Shown here piece after piece: positions 13,061-26,366 of a stretch of DNA of 64,000 bases. The DNA is taken from contig CM072879.1 of the NCBI GenBank assembly GCA_036937835.1, positions 1,300,001 through 1,364,000 on the forward strand, read 5' to 3'. The first letter of the stretch is position 1, and each line of letters opens with the position of its first letter. The position numbers were made by a program, and so were the translations under genes. The notes under the pieces are model-generated. The model saw only the letters and a program-made list of their open reading frames with translations, was not told the DNA's origin and did no database searches. The DNA is from Pampus argenteus. Its lineage: Eukaryota > Chordata > Actinopteri > Scombriformes > Stromateidae.

Positions 13061-13768
13061 ATAAAAGAGAATGACAATAGAGATAAAGAGAATGACAATA
13101 GAGATAAAGACAATAGAGATAAAGAGAATGACAATAGAGATAAAGAGAATGACAATAGAGATAAAGACAATACAGATAAAGAGAATGACAATAGAGATAA
13201 AGACAATAGAGATAACAGGAATGACAATAGAGGTAAAGAGAATGACAATAGACGTAACAGGAATGACAATAGCGATTAAGACAATAGTGATAAAGAGAAT
13301 GACAATAGAGATAAAGACAATAGAGTTAAAGAGAATGACAATAGAGATAAAGAGAATGACAATAGAGATAAAGAGAATGACAATAGACATAACAGGAATG
13401 ACAATAGAGATAAAGACAATAGAGACAAAGAGAATGACAATAGAGATAAAGACAATAGAGATAAAGAGAATGACAATAGACATAACAGGAATGACAATAG
13501 AGATATAGACACTAGAGACAAAGAGAATGACAATAGAGATAAAGACAATAGAGATAAAGAGAACGACAATAGAGATAAAGAGAATGACAATAGAATAAAA
13601 GAGAATGACAATAGAGATAATGACAATAGAGATAATGACAATAGAGATAAAGAGAATGACAATAGAGATAAAGACAATAGAGATAACAGGAATGACAATA
13701 GAGATAAAGAGAATGACAATAGAGATAAAGACAATAGAGATAAAGACAATGACAATAGACATAACAGG

Positions 13769-13773
13769 AATAG
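13769..13773. other. Minisatellite/169-bp satellite junction
   Basis: The minisatellite unit ends in ATAACAGGAATAG and the satellite starts in the middle of a monomer at AATAGCTTTCTC, so AATAG fits both sides. No unique sequence, gap or transposon end lies between them. The first satellite monomer is unusually diverged (TCTTAGGCC, GGACCAGAAAACTC, GCAGGTTTTAATG), which is typical of an array edge. Confidence 0.85.
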
Positions 13774-16700
13774 CTTTCTCTTAGGCCAAAACTGACAACT
13801 ACAGTTTTTCTTAAACAAGGAGCAATATTTTCAATCAAAACCATGTTTGCCATCAACAAGTAACTGATTTCTAATGATTAGGACCAGAAAACTCACTTCT
13901 GAGAGCTTCCTGCAGGTTTTAATGTAACATTTGTAAAAAATAGCTTTCTCTCAGGCCAAAACTGACAACTACAGTTTTTCTTAAACAAGGAGCAATATTT
14001 TCAATCAAAACCATGTTTGCCATCAACAAGTAACTGATTTCTAATGATAAGGACCAAAAAACTCACTTCTGAGAGCTTCCTGCAGCTTTTACTGTAACAT
14101 TTGTAAAAATAGCTTTGTCTCAGGCCAAAACTGACAACTACAGTTTTTATTAAACAAGGAGCAATATTTTCAATCAAAACCATGTTTGCCATCAACAAGT
14201 AACTGATTTCTAATGATTAGGAGCCCAAAAATAACTTCTGAGAGCTTCCTGCAGCTTTTACTGTAACATTTGTAAAAATAGCTTTCTCTCAGGCCAAAAC
14301 TGACAACTACAGTTTTTCTTAGCAAGGAGCAATATTTTCAATCAAAACCATGTTTGCCATCAACAAGTAACTGATTTCTAATGATTAGGACCAAAAAACT
14401 CACTTCTGAGAGCTTCCTGCAGCTTTTACTGTAACATTTGTAAAAATAGCTTTCTCTCAGGCCAAAACTGACAACTACAGGTTTTCTTAAACAAGGAGCA
14501 ATATTTTCAATCAAAACCATGTTTTCCATCAACAAGTAACTGATTTCTAATGATTAGGACCAAAAAACTCACTTCTGAGAGCTTCCTGCAGCTTTTACTG
14601 TAACATTTGTAAAAATAGCTTTCTCTCAGGCCAAAACTGACAACTACAGTTTTTCTTAAACAAGGATCAATATTTTCAATGAAAACCATGTTTGCCATCA
14701 ACAAGTAACTGATTTCTAATGATTAGGACCAAAAAACTCACTTCTGAGAGCTTCCTGCAGCTTTTACTGTAACATTTGTAAAAAGAGCTTTCTCTCAGGC
14801 CAAAACTGACAACTACAGTTTTTCTTAAACAAGGAGCAATATTTTCAATCAAAACCATGTTTGCCATCAACAAGTAACTGATTTCTAATGATTAGGACCA
14901 AAAAACTCACTTCTGAGAGCTTCCTGCAGCTTTTACTGTAACATTTGTAAAAATAGCTTTCTCTCAGGCCAAAACTGACAACTACAGTTTTTCTTAAACA
15001 AGGAGCAATATTTTCAATCAAAACCATGTTTGCCATCAACAAGTAACTGATTTCTAATGATTAGGACCAAAAAACTCACTTCTGAGAGCTTCCTGCAGCT
15101 TTTACTGTAACATTTGTAAAAATAGCTTTCTCTCAGGCCAAAACTGACAACTACAGTTTTTCTTAGCAAGGAGCAATATTTTCAATCAAAACCATGTTTG
15201 CCATCAACAAGTAACTGATTTCTAATGATTAGGACCAAAAAACTCACTTCTGAGAGCTTCCTGCAGCTTTTACTGTAACATTTGTAAAAATAGCTTTCTC
15301 TCAGGCCAAAACTGACAACTACAGTTTTTCTTAAACAAGGAGCAATATTTTCAATCAAAACCATGTTTGCCATCAACAAGTAACTGATTTCTAATGATTA
15401 GTACCAAAGAACTCACTTCTGAGAGCTTCCTGCAGCTTTTACTGTAACATTTGTAAAAATAGCTTTCTCTCAGGCCAAAACTGACAACTACAGTTTTTCT
15501 TTAACAAGGAGCAATATTTTTAATCAAAACCATGTTTGCCATCAACAAGTAACTGATTTCTAATGATTAGGACCAAAAAACTCACTTCTGAGAGCTTCCT
15601 GCAGCTTTTACTGTAACATTGGTAAAAAAAATAGCTTTGTCTCAGGCCAAAACTGACAACTACAGTTTTTCTTAAACAAGGAGCAATATTTTCAATCAAA
15701 ACCATGTTTGCCATCAACAAGTAACTGATTTCTAATGATTAGGAGCCCAAAAATAACTTCTGAGAGCTTCCTGCAGCTTTTACTGTAACATTTGTAAAAA
15801 CAGCTTTCTCTCAGGCCAAAACTGACAACTACAGTTTTTCTTAGCAAGGAGCAATATTTTCAATCAAAACCATGTTTGCCATCAACAAGTAACTGATTTC
15901 TAATGATTAGGACCAAAAAACTCACTTCTGAGAGCTTCCTGCAGCTTTTACTGTAACATTTGTAAAAATAGCTTTCTCTCAGGCCAAAACTGACAACTAC
16001 AGTTTTTCTTAAACAAGGAGCAATATTTTCAATCAAAACCATGTTTGCCATCAACAAGTAACTGATTTCTAATCATTAGGACCAAAAAACTCACTTCTGA
16101 GAGCTTCCTGCAGCTTTTACTGTAACATTTGTAAAAATAGCTTTCTCTCAGGCCAAAACTGACAACTACAGTTTTTCTTAAACAAGGAGCAATATTTTCA
16201 ATTAAAACCATGTTTGCCATCAACAAGTAACTGATTTCTAATGATTAGGACCAAAAAACTCACTTCTGAGAGCTTCCTGCAGCTTTTACTGTAACATTTG
16301 TAAAAATAGCTTTCTCTCAGGCCAAAACTGACAACTACAGTTTTTCTTAGCAAGGAGCAATATTTTCAATCAAAACCATGTTTGCCATCAACAAGTAACT
16401 GATTTCTAATCATTAGGACCAAAAAACTCACTTCTGAGAGCTTCCTGCAGCTTTTACTGTAACATTTGTAAAAATAGCTTTCTCCCAGGCCAAAACTGAC
16501 AACTACAGTTTTTCTTAAACAAGGAGCAATATTTTCAATCAAAACCATGTTTGCCATCAACAAGTAACTGATTTCTAATGATTAGGACCAAAAAACTCAC
16601 TTCTGAGAGCTTCCTGCAGCTTTTACTGTAACATTTGTAAAAAAAGCTTTCTCTCTGGCCAAAACTGACAACTACAGTTTTTCTTAAACCAGGAGCAATA

Positions 16701-19700
16701 TTTTCAATCAAAACCATGTTTGCCATCAACAAGTAACTGATTTCTAATGATTAGGACCAAAGAACTCACTTCTGAGAGCTTCCTGCAGCTTTTACTGTAA
16801 CATTTGTAAAAATAGCTTTCTCTCAGGCCAAAACTGACAACTACAGTTTTTCTTAAACAAGGAGCAATATTTTTAATCAAAACCATGTTTGCCATCAACA
16901 AGTAACTGATTTCTAATGATTAGGATCAAAAAACTCACTTCTGAGAGCTTCCTGCAGCTATTACTGTAACATTGGTAAAAAATAGCTTTGTCTCAGGCCA
17001 AAACTGACAACTACAGTTTTTCTTAAACAAGGAGCAATATTTTCAATCAAAACCATGTTTGCCATCAACAAGTAACTGATTTCTAATGATTAGGACCCCA
17101 AAAATAACTTCTGAGAGCTTCCTGCAGCTTTTACTGTAACATTTGTAAAAATAGCTTTCTCTCAGGCCAAAACTGACAACTACAGTTTTTCTTAGCAAGG
17201 AGCAATATTTTCAATCAAAACCATGTTTGCCATCAACAAGTAACTGATTTCTAATCATTAGGACCAAAAAACTCACTTCTGAGAGCTTCCTGCAGCTTTT
17301 ACTGTAACATTTGTAAAAATAGCTTTCTCTCAGGCCAAAACTGACAACTACAGTTTTTCTTAAACAAGGAGCAATATTTTCAATCAAAACCATGTTTGCC
17401 ATCAACAAGTAACTGATTTCTAATGATTAGGACCAAAAAACTCACTTCTGAGAGCTTCCTGCAGCTTTTACTGTAACATTTGTAAAAATAGCTTTCTCTC
17501 AGGCCAAAACTGACAACTACAGTTTTTCTTAAACAAGGAGCAATATTTTCAAACAAAACTATGTTTGCCATCAACAAGTAACTGATTTCTAATGATTAGG
17601 ACCAAAAAACTCACTTCTGAGAGCTTCCTGCAGCTTTTACTGTAACATTTGTAAAAATAGCTTTGTCTCAGGCCAAAACTGACAACTACAGTTTTTCTTA
17701 AACAAGGAGCAATATTTTCAATCAAAACCATGTTTGCCATCAACAAGTAACTGATTTCTAATGATTAGGAGCCCAAAAAAAACTTCTGAGAGCTTCCTGC
17801 AGCTTTTACTGTAACATTTGTAAAAATAGCTTTCTCTCAGGCCAAAACTGACAACTACAGTTTTTCTTAAACAAGGAGCAATATTTTCAATCAAAACTAT
17901 GTTTGCCATCAACAAGTAACTGATTTCTAATAATTAGGACCAAAAAACTCACTTCTGAGAGCTTCCTGCAGCTTTTACTGTAACATTGGTAAAAATAGCT
18001 TTGTCTCAGGCCAAAACTGACAACTACAGTTTTTCTTAAACAAGGAGCAATATTTTCAATCAAAACCATGTTTGCCACCAACAAGTAACTGATTTCTAAT
18101 GATTAGGACCAAAAAACTCACTTCTGAGAGCTTCCTGCAGCTTTTACTGTAACATTTGTAAAAATAGCTTTGTCTCAGGCCAAAACTGACAACTACAGTT
18201 TTTCTTAAACAAGGAGCAATATTTTCAATCAAAACCATGTTTGCCATCAACAAGTAACTGATTTCTAATGATTAGGACCAAAAAACTCACTTCTGAGAGC
18301 TTCCTGCAGCTTTTACTGTAACATTTGTAAAAATAGCTTTGTCTCAGGCCAAAACTGACAACTACAGTTTTTCTTAAACAAGGAGCAATATTTTCAATCA
18401 AAACCATGTTTGCCATCAACAAGTAACTGATTTCTAATGGTTAGGACCAAAAAACTCACTTCTGAGAGCTTCCTGCAGCTTTTACTGTAACATTTGTAAA
18501 AATAGCTTTCTCTCAGGCCAAAACTGACAACTACAGTTTTTCTTAAACAAGGAGCAATATTTTCAATCAAAACCATGTTTGCCATCAACAAGTAACTGAT
18601 TTCTAATGATTAGGACCAAAAAACTCACTTCTGAGAGCTTCCTGCAGCTTTTACTGTAACATTTGTAAAAATAGCTTTCTCTCTGGCCAAAACTGACAAC
18701 TACAGTTTTTCTTAAACCAGGAGCAATATTTTCAATCAAAACCATATTTGCCATCAACAAGTAACTGATTTCTAATGATTAGGACCAAAAAACTCACTTC
18801 TGAGAGCTTCCTGCAGCTTTTACTGTAACATTGGTAAAAAATAGCTTTGTCTCAGGCCAAAACTGACAACTACAGTTTTTCTTAAACAAGGAGCAATATT
18901 TTCAATCAAAACCATGTTTGCCATCAACAAGTAACTGATTTCTAATGATTAGGACCAAAAAAAACTTCTGAGAGCTTCCTGCAGCTTTTACTGTAACATT
19001 TGTAAAAATAGCTTTCTCTCAGGCCAAAACTGACAACTACAGTTTTTCTTAAACAAGGAGCAATATTTTCAATCAAAACCATGTTTGCCATCAACAAGTA
19101 ACTGATTTCTAATGATTAGGACCAAAAAACTCACTTCTGAGAGCTTCCTGCAGCTTTTACTGTAACATTTGTAAAAATAGCTTTCTCTCAGGCCAAAACT
19201 GACAACTACAGTTTTTCTTAAACAAGGAGCAATATTTTCAATCAAAACTATGTTTGCCATCAACAAGTAACTGATTTCTAATAATTAGGACCAAAAAACT
19301 CACTTCTGAGAGCTTCCTGCAGCTTTTACTGTAACATTGGTAAAAATAGCTTTGTCTCAGGCCAAAACTGACAACTACAGTTTTTCTTAAACAAGGAGCA
19401 ATATTTTCAATCAAAACCATGTTTGCCATCAACAAGTAACTGATTTCTAATGATTAGGAGCGCAAAATAACTTCTGAGAGCTTCCTGCAGCTTTTACTGT
19501 AACATTTGTAAAAATAGCTTTCTCTCAGGCCAAAACTGACAACTACAGTTTTTCTTAGCAAGGAGCAATATTTTCAATCAAAACCATGTTTGCCATCAAC
19601 AAGTAACTGATTTCTAATCATTAGGACCAAAAAACTCACTTCTGAGAGCTTCCTGCAGCTTTTACTGTAACATTTGTAAAAATAGCTTTCTCTCAGGCCA

Positions 19701-20506
19701 AAACTGACAACTACAGTTTTTCTTAAACAAGGAGCAATATTTTCAATCAAAACCATGTTTGCCATCAACAAGTAACTGATTTCTAATGATTAGGACCAAA
19801 AAACTCACTTCTGAGAGCTTCCTGCAGCTTTTACTGTAACATTTGTAAAAATAGCTTTCTCTCTGGCCAAAACTGACAACTACAGTTTTTCTTAAACAAG
19901 AAGCAATATTTTCAATCAAAACCAGGTTTGCCATCAACAAGTAACTGATTTCTAATGATTAGGACCAAAGAACTCACTTCTGAGAGCTTCCTGCAGCTTT
20001 TACTGTAACATTTGTAAAAATAGCTTTCTCTCAGGCCAAAACTGACAACTACAGTTTTTCTTAAACAAGGAGCAATATTTTCAATCAAAACCATGTTTGC
20101 CATCAACAAGTAACTGATTTCTGATGATTAGGACCAAAAAAACTTACTTCTGAGAGCTTCCTGCAGCTTTTACTGTAACATTTGTAAAAATAGCTTTGTC
20201 TCAGGCCAAAACTGACAACTACAGTTTTTCTTAAACAAGGAGCAATATTTTCATTCAAAACCATGTTTGCCATCAACAAGTAACTGATTTCTAATGATTA
20301 GGAGCCCAAAAATAACTTCTGAGAGCTTCCTGCAGCTTTTAATGTAACATTTGTAAAAATAGCTTTCTCTCAGGCCAAAACTGACAACTACAGTTTTTCT
20401 TAGCAAGGAGCAATATTTTCAATCAAAACCATGTTTGCCATCAACAATTAACTGATTTCTAATGATTAGGACCGAAAAACTCACTTCTGAGAGCTTCCTG
20501 CAGCTT

Positions 20507-21467
20507 TTACTGTAACATTTGTAAAAATAGCTTTCTCTCAGGCCAAAACTGACAACTACAGTTTTTCTTAAACAAGGAGCAATATTTACAATCAAAACCA
20601 TGTTTGCCATCAACAAGTAACTGATTTCTAATGATTAGGACCAAAAAACTAACTTCTGAGAGCTTCCTGCAGCTTTTACTGTAACATTTGTAAAAATAGC
20701 TTTGTCTCAGGCCAAAACTGACAACTACAGTTTTTCTTAAACAAGTAGCAATATTTTCAATCAAAACCATGTTTGCCATCAACAAGTAACTGATTTCTAA
20801 TGATTAGGACCAAAAAACTCACTTCTGAGAGCTTCCTGCAGCTTTTACTGTAACATTTGTAAAAATAGCTTTCTCTCAGGCCAAAACTGACAACTACAGT
20901 TTTTCTTAAACAAGGATCAATATTTTCAATCAAAACCATGTTTGCCATCAACAAGTCAAGTGACTGATTTCTAATGATTAGGACCAAAAAACTCACTTCT
21001 GAGAGCTTCCTGCAGCTTTTACTGTAACATTTGTAAAAATAGCTTTCTCTTACGCCAAAACTGACAACTACAGTTTTTCTTAAACAAGGAGCAATATTTT
21101 CAATCAAAACCATGTTTGCCATCAACAAGTAACTGATTTCTAATGATTAGGAGCCCAAAAATAACTTCTGAGAGCTTCCTGCAGCTTTTACTGTAACATT
21201 TGTAAAAAATAGCTTTCTCTCAGGCCAAAACTGACAACTACAGTTTTTCTTAAACAAGGAGCAATATTTTCAATCAAAACCATGTTTGCCATCAACAAGT
21301 AACTGATTTCTAATGATTAGGAGCCTAAAAATAACATCTGAGAGCTTCCTGCAGCTTTTACTGTAACATTTGTAAAAATAGCTTTCTCTCAGGCCAAAAC
21401 TGACAACTACAGTTTTTCTTAAACAAGGAGCAATATTTTCAATCAAAACCATGTTTGCCATCAACAA
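20507..21467 (+). repeat. Five-to-six-monomer block duplicated at 26367
   Basis: The rare variants TATTTACAATC (20585), AACAAGTAGC (20743), CTCTTACGCC (21047) and GGAGCCTAAAAATAAC recur in the same order at 26445, 26603, 26733 and 27006. The offset is 5860 bp up to about 20880 and about 5686 bp afterwards, a difference of 174 bp. That is one 169-bp monomer plus the 5-bp insertion AAGTCAAGTGACTG near 20955, so the later copy lacks exactly that monomer. Confidence 0.75.
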
Positions 21468-22453
21468 GTAACTGATTTCTAATGATTAGGACCAAAAAAC
21501 TCACTTCTGAGAGCTTCCTGCAGCTTTTACTGTAACATTTGTACAAATAGCTTTCTCTCAGGCCAAAACTGACAATTACAGTTTTTCTTAAACAAGGAGC
21601 AATATTTTCAATCAAAACCATGTTTGCCTTCAACAAGTAACTGATTTCTAATGATTAGGACCAAAAAACTCACTTCTGAGAGCTTCCTGCAGCTTTTACT
21701 GTAACATTTGTAAAAATAGCTTTCTCTCAGGCCAAAACTGACAACTACAGTTTTTCTTAAACAAGGGGCAATATTTTCAATCAAAACCATGTTTGCCATT
21801 AACAAGTAACTGATTTCTAATGATTAGGACCAAAAAACTCACTTCTGAGAGCTTCCTGCAGCTTTTACTGTAACATTTGTAAAAATAGCTTTCTCTCAGG
21901 CCAAAACTGACAACTACAGTTTTTCTTAAACAAGGAGCAATATTTTCAATCAAAACCATGTTTGCCATCAACAAGTAACTGATTTCTAATGATTAGGACC
22001 AAAAAACTCACTTCTGAGAGCTTCCTGCAGCTTTTACTGTAACATTTGTACAAATAGCTTTCTCTCAGGCCAAAACTGACAATTACAGTTTTTCTTAAAC
22101 AAGGAGCAATATTTTCAATCAAAACCATGTTTGCCTTCAACAAGTAACTGATTTCTAATGATTAGGACCAAAAAACTCACTTCTGAGAGCTTCCTGCAGC
22201 TTTTACTGTAACATTTGTAAAAATAGCTTTCTCTCAGGCCAAAACTGACAACTACAGTTTTTCTTAAACAAGGGGCAATATTTTCAATCAAAACCATGTT
22301 TGCCATTAACAAGTAACTGATTTCTAATGATTAGGACCAAAAAACTCACTTCTGAGAGCTTCCTGCAGCTTTTACTGTAACATTTGTAAAAATAGCTTTC
22401 TCTCAGGCCAAAACTGACAACTACAGTTTTTCTTAAACAAGGATCAATATTTT
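21440..22453 (+). repeat. 507-bp three-monomer HOR, two copies
   Basis: Three successive 169-bp monomers are repeated once in tandem. Matching private variants are GTACAAATAG (21541 and 22048), TTTGCCTTCAAC (21626 and 22133), AAGGGGCAATA (21765 and 22272) and GCCATTAAC (21796 and 22303). The series ends where GGATCAATATT appears near 22441. Confidence 0.85.
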
Positions 22454-22739
22454 CAACAAAACCATGTTTGCCATCAACAAGTAACTGATTTCTAATGATT
22501 AGGACCAAAAAACTCACTTCTGAGAGCTTCCTGCAGCTTTTACTGTAACATTTGTAAAAATAGCTTTCTCTCAGGCCAAAACTGACAACTACAGTTTTTC
22601 TTAAACAAGGATCAATATTTTCAATCAAAACCATGTTTGCCATCAACAAGTAACTGATTTCTAATGATTATGACCAAAAAACTCACTTCTGAGAGCTTCC
22701 TGCAGCTTTTACTGTAACATTTGTAAAAATAGCTTTGTC

Positions 22740-25700
22740 TCGGCGAGAGAAGCCCAAAACTGACAACTATAGTTTTTCTTAAACAAGGAGCCATATTTTC
22801 AATCAAAACCATGTTTGCCATCAACAAGTAACTAATTTCTAATGATTAGGACCAAAAAACTCACTTCTGAGAGCTTCCTGCAGCTTTTACTGTAACATTT
22901 GTAAAAATAGCTTTCTCTCGGCGAGAGAAGCCCAAAACTGACAACTATAGTTTTTCTTAAACAAGGAGCAAAATTTTCAATCAAAACCATGTTTGCCATC
23001 AACAAGTAACTGATTTCTAATGATTAGGACCAAAAAACTCACTTCTGAGAGCTTCCTGCAGCTTTTACTGTAACATTTGTAAAAATAGCTTTCTCTCGGC
23101 GAGAGAAGCCCAAAACTGACAACTATAGTTTTTCTTAAACAAGGAGCAATATTTTCAATCAAAACCATGTTTGCCATCAACAAGTAACTGATTTCTAATG
23201 ATTAGGACCAAAAAACCTCACTTCTGAGAGCTTCCTGCAGCTTTTACTGTAACATTTGTAAAAATAGCTTTGTCTCAGGCCAAAACTGACAACTACAGTT
23301 TTTCTTAAACAAGGAGCAATATTTTCAAACAAAACCATGTTTGCCATCAACAAGTAACTGATTTCTAATGATTAGGACCAAAAAACTCACTTCTGAGAGC
23401 TTCCTGCAGCTTTTACTGTAACATTTGTAAAAATAGCTTTCTCTCGGCGAGAGAAGGCCAAAACTGACAACTATAGTTTTTCTCAAACAAGGAGCAATAT
23501 TTTCAATCAAAACCATGTTTGCCATCAACAAGTAACTGATTTCTAATGATTAGGACCAAAAAACTCACTTCTGAGAGCTTCCTGCAGCTTTTACTGTAAC
23601 ATTTGTAAAAATAGCTTTCTCTCAGGCCAAAACTGACAACTACAGTTTTTCTTAAACAAGGATCAATATTTTCAACAAAACCATGTTTGCCATCAACAAG
23701 TAACTGATTTCTAATGATTAGGACCAAAAAACTCACTTCTGAGAGCTTCCTGCAGCTTTTACTGTAACATTTGTAAAAATAGCTTTCTCTCAGGCCAAAA
23801 CTGACAACTACAGTTTTTCTTAAACAAGGATCAATATTTTCAATCAAAACCATGTTTGCCATCAACAAGTAACTGATTTCTAATGATTATGACCAAAAAA
23901 CTCACTTCTGAGAGCTTCCTGCAGCTTTTACTGTAACATTTGTAAAAATAGCTTTGTCTCAGGCCAAAACTGACAACTACAGTTTTTCTTAAACAAGGAG
24001 CAATATTTTCAATCAAAACCATGTTTGCCATCAACAAGTAAGTGATTTCTAATGATTAGGACCAAAAAACTCACTTCTGAGAGCTTCCTTCATCTTTTAC
24101 TGTAACATTTGTAAAAATAGCTTTCTCTCGGCGAGAGAAGCCCAAAACTGACAACTATAGTTTTTCTTAAACAAGGAGCCATATTTTCAATCAAAACCAT
24201 GTTTGCCATCAACAAGTAACTAATTTCTAATGATTAGGACCAAAAAACTCACTTCTGAGAGCTTCCTGCAGCTTTTACTGTAACATTTGTAAAAATAGCT
24301 TTCTCTCGGCGAGAGAAGCCCAAAACTGACAACTATAGTTTTTCTTAAACAAGGAGCAAAATTTTCAATCAAAACCATGTTTGCCATCAACAAGTAACTG
24401 ATTTCTAATGATTAGGACTAAAAAACTCACTTCTGAGAGCTTCCTGCAGCTTTTACTGTAACATTTGTAAAAATAGCTTTCTCTCGGCGAGAGAAGCCCA
24501 AAACTGACAACTATAGTTTTTCTTAAACAAGGAGCAATATTTTCAATCAAAACCATGTTTGCCATCAACAAGTAACTGATTTCTAATGATTAGGACCAAA
24601 AAACCTCACTTCTGAGAGCTTCCTGCAGCTTTTACTGTAACATTTGTAAAAATAGCTTTGTCTCAGGCCAAAACTGACAACTACAGTTTTTCTTAAACAA
24701 GGAGCAATATTTTCAAACAAAACCATGTTTGCCATCAACAAGTAACTGATTTCTAATGATTAGGACCAAAAAACTCACTTCTGAGAGCTTCCTGCAGCTT
24801 TTACTGTAACATTTGTAAAAATAGCTTTCTCTCGGCGAGAGAAGGCCAAAACTGACAACTATAGTTTTTCTCAAACAAGGAGCAATATTTTCAATCAAAA
24901 CCATGTTTGCCATCAACAAGTAACTGATTTCTAATGATTAGGACCAAAAAACTCACTTCTGAGAGCTTCCTGCAGCTTTTACTGTAACATTTGTAAAAAT
25001 AGCTTTCTCTCAGGCCAAAACTGACAACTATAGTTTTTCTTAAACAAGGATCAATATTTTCAACAAAACCATGTTTGCCATCAACAAGTAACTGATTTCT
25101 AATGATTAGGACCAAAAAACTCACTTCTGAGAGCTTCCTGCAGCTTTTACTGTAACATTTGTAAAAATAGCTTTCTCTCAGGCCAAAACTGACAACTACA
25201 GTTTTTCTTAAACAAGGATCAATATTTTCAATCAAAACCATGTTTGCCATCAACAAGTAACTGATTTCTAATGATTATGACCAAAAAACTCACTTCTGAG
25301 AGCTTCCTGCAGCTTTTACTGTAACATTTGTAAAGATAGCTTTGTCTCAGGCCAAAACTGACAACTACAGTTTTTCTTAAACAAGGAGCAATATTTTCAA
25401 TCAAAACCATGTTTGCCATCAACAAGTAAGTGATTTCTAATGATTAGGACCAAAAAACTCACTTCTGAGAGCTTCCTTCATCTTTTACTGTAACATTTGT
25501 AAAAATAGCTTTCTCTCGGCGAGAGAAGCCCAAAACTGACAACTATAGTTTTTCTTAAACAAGGAGCCATATTTTCAATCAAAACCATGTTTGCCATCAA
25601 CAAGTAACTAATTTCTAATGATTAGGACCAAAAAACTCACTTCTGAGAGCTTCCTGCAGCTTTTACTGTAACATTTGTAAAAATAGCTTTCTCTCGGCGA

Positions 25701-26160
25701 GAGAAGCCCAAAACTGACAACTATAGTTTTTCTTAAACAAGGAGCAAAATTTTCAATCAAAACCATGTTTGCCATCAACAAGTAACTGATTTCTAATGAT
25801 TAGGACCAAAAAACTCACTTCTGAGAGCTTCCTGCAGCTTTTACTGTAACATTTGTAAAAATAGCTTTCTCTCGGCGAGAGAAGCCCAAAACTGACAACT
25901 ATAGTTTTTCTTAAACAAGGAGCAATATTTTCAATCAAAACCATGTTTGCCATCAACAAGTAACTGATTTCTAATGATTAGGACCAAAAAACCTCACTTC
26001 TGAGAGCTTCCTGCAGCTTTTACTGTAACATTTGTAAAAATAGCTTTGTCTCAGGCCAAAACTGACAACTACAGTTTTTCTTAAACAAGGAGCAATATTT
26101 TCAAACAAAACCATGTTTGCCATCAACAAGTAACTGATTTCTAATGATTAGGACCAAAAA
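22740..26160 (+). repeat. 1388-bp eight-monomer HOR, about 2.5 copies
   Basis: The spacing of matched monomers (22977, 24365, 25753; also 23325 and 24713) is 1388 bp, equal to four 169-bp plus four 178-bp monomers once one +1 and one -1 length variant are counted. Markers repeated in order are AAAAAACCTCAC, TTTTCAAACAAAACC, TTTTCAACAAAACC (1 bp short), GATTATGACC, AACAAGTAAGTG and CCTTCATC. The third copy breaks off after TTTTCAAACAAAACC at about 26100-26170. Confidence 0.88.
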
Positions 26161-26366
26161 ACTCACTTCTGAGAGCTTCCTTCATCTTTTACTGTAACAT
26201 TTGTAAAAATAGCTTTCTCTCGGCGAGAGAAGCCCAAAACTGACAACTATAGTTTTTCTTAAACAAGGAGCCATATTTTCAATCAAAACCATGTTTGCCA
26301 TCAACAAGTAACTAATTTCTAATGATTAGGACCAAAAAACTCACTTCTGAGAGCTTCCTGCAGCTT

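Larger units (their letters stand above)
1..13768 (+). repeat. 15/21-bp purine-rich minisatellite array
   Basis: The sequence is built from a 15-bp core GACAATAGAGATAAA, most often followed by GAGAAT to make 21 bp, interspersed with a 21-bp relative reading GACAATAGACATAAC then AGGAAT. Recurrent variants include an ATTGAG change in the core, AGAATAAAAGAG, AGAGACAAAGAG and AGAGTTAAAG. The top strand is about 80% purine, with roughly one C per 21 bp, and never switches orientation over 13.7 kb. All unit lengths are multiples of three, so most frames stay open, and I regard every long open frame here as a by-product. Only three CG-rich islands interrupt it. The family is not one I recognise. Confidence 0.97.
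13771..22730 (+). repeat. 169-bp monomer zone, left
   Basis: This zone consists of 169-bp monomers with small length variants (AACATTGGTAAAAAATAG, TTCTTAGCAAGG). No palindrome subtype occurs. Marker variants such as GGAGCCCAAAAATAAC, TAATCATTAGG and GTCTCAGGCC recur irregularly, about every 2 to 6 monomers, without a long strict higher-order period. Confidence 0.85.

Noticed and set aside
2998..13762. Very long reverse-strand frames (about 906, 1540 and 1712 codons) rich in Ile, Val, Phe and Ser, resembling membrane protein
   Set aside because: They overlap each other and other open frames, consist of translated minisatellite, and arise because 15- and 21-bp units keep frame and contain no stop on that strand. 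The hydrophobicity is a consequence of reading a T-rich strand.
1..13768. Telomeric or simple microsatellite repeat
   Set aside because: No TTAGGG-like or related telomere motif occurs, and the unit is 15 or 21 bp with ordered variants.
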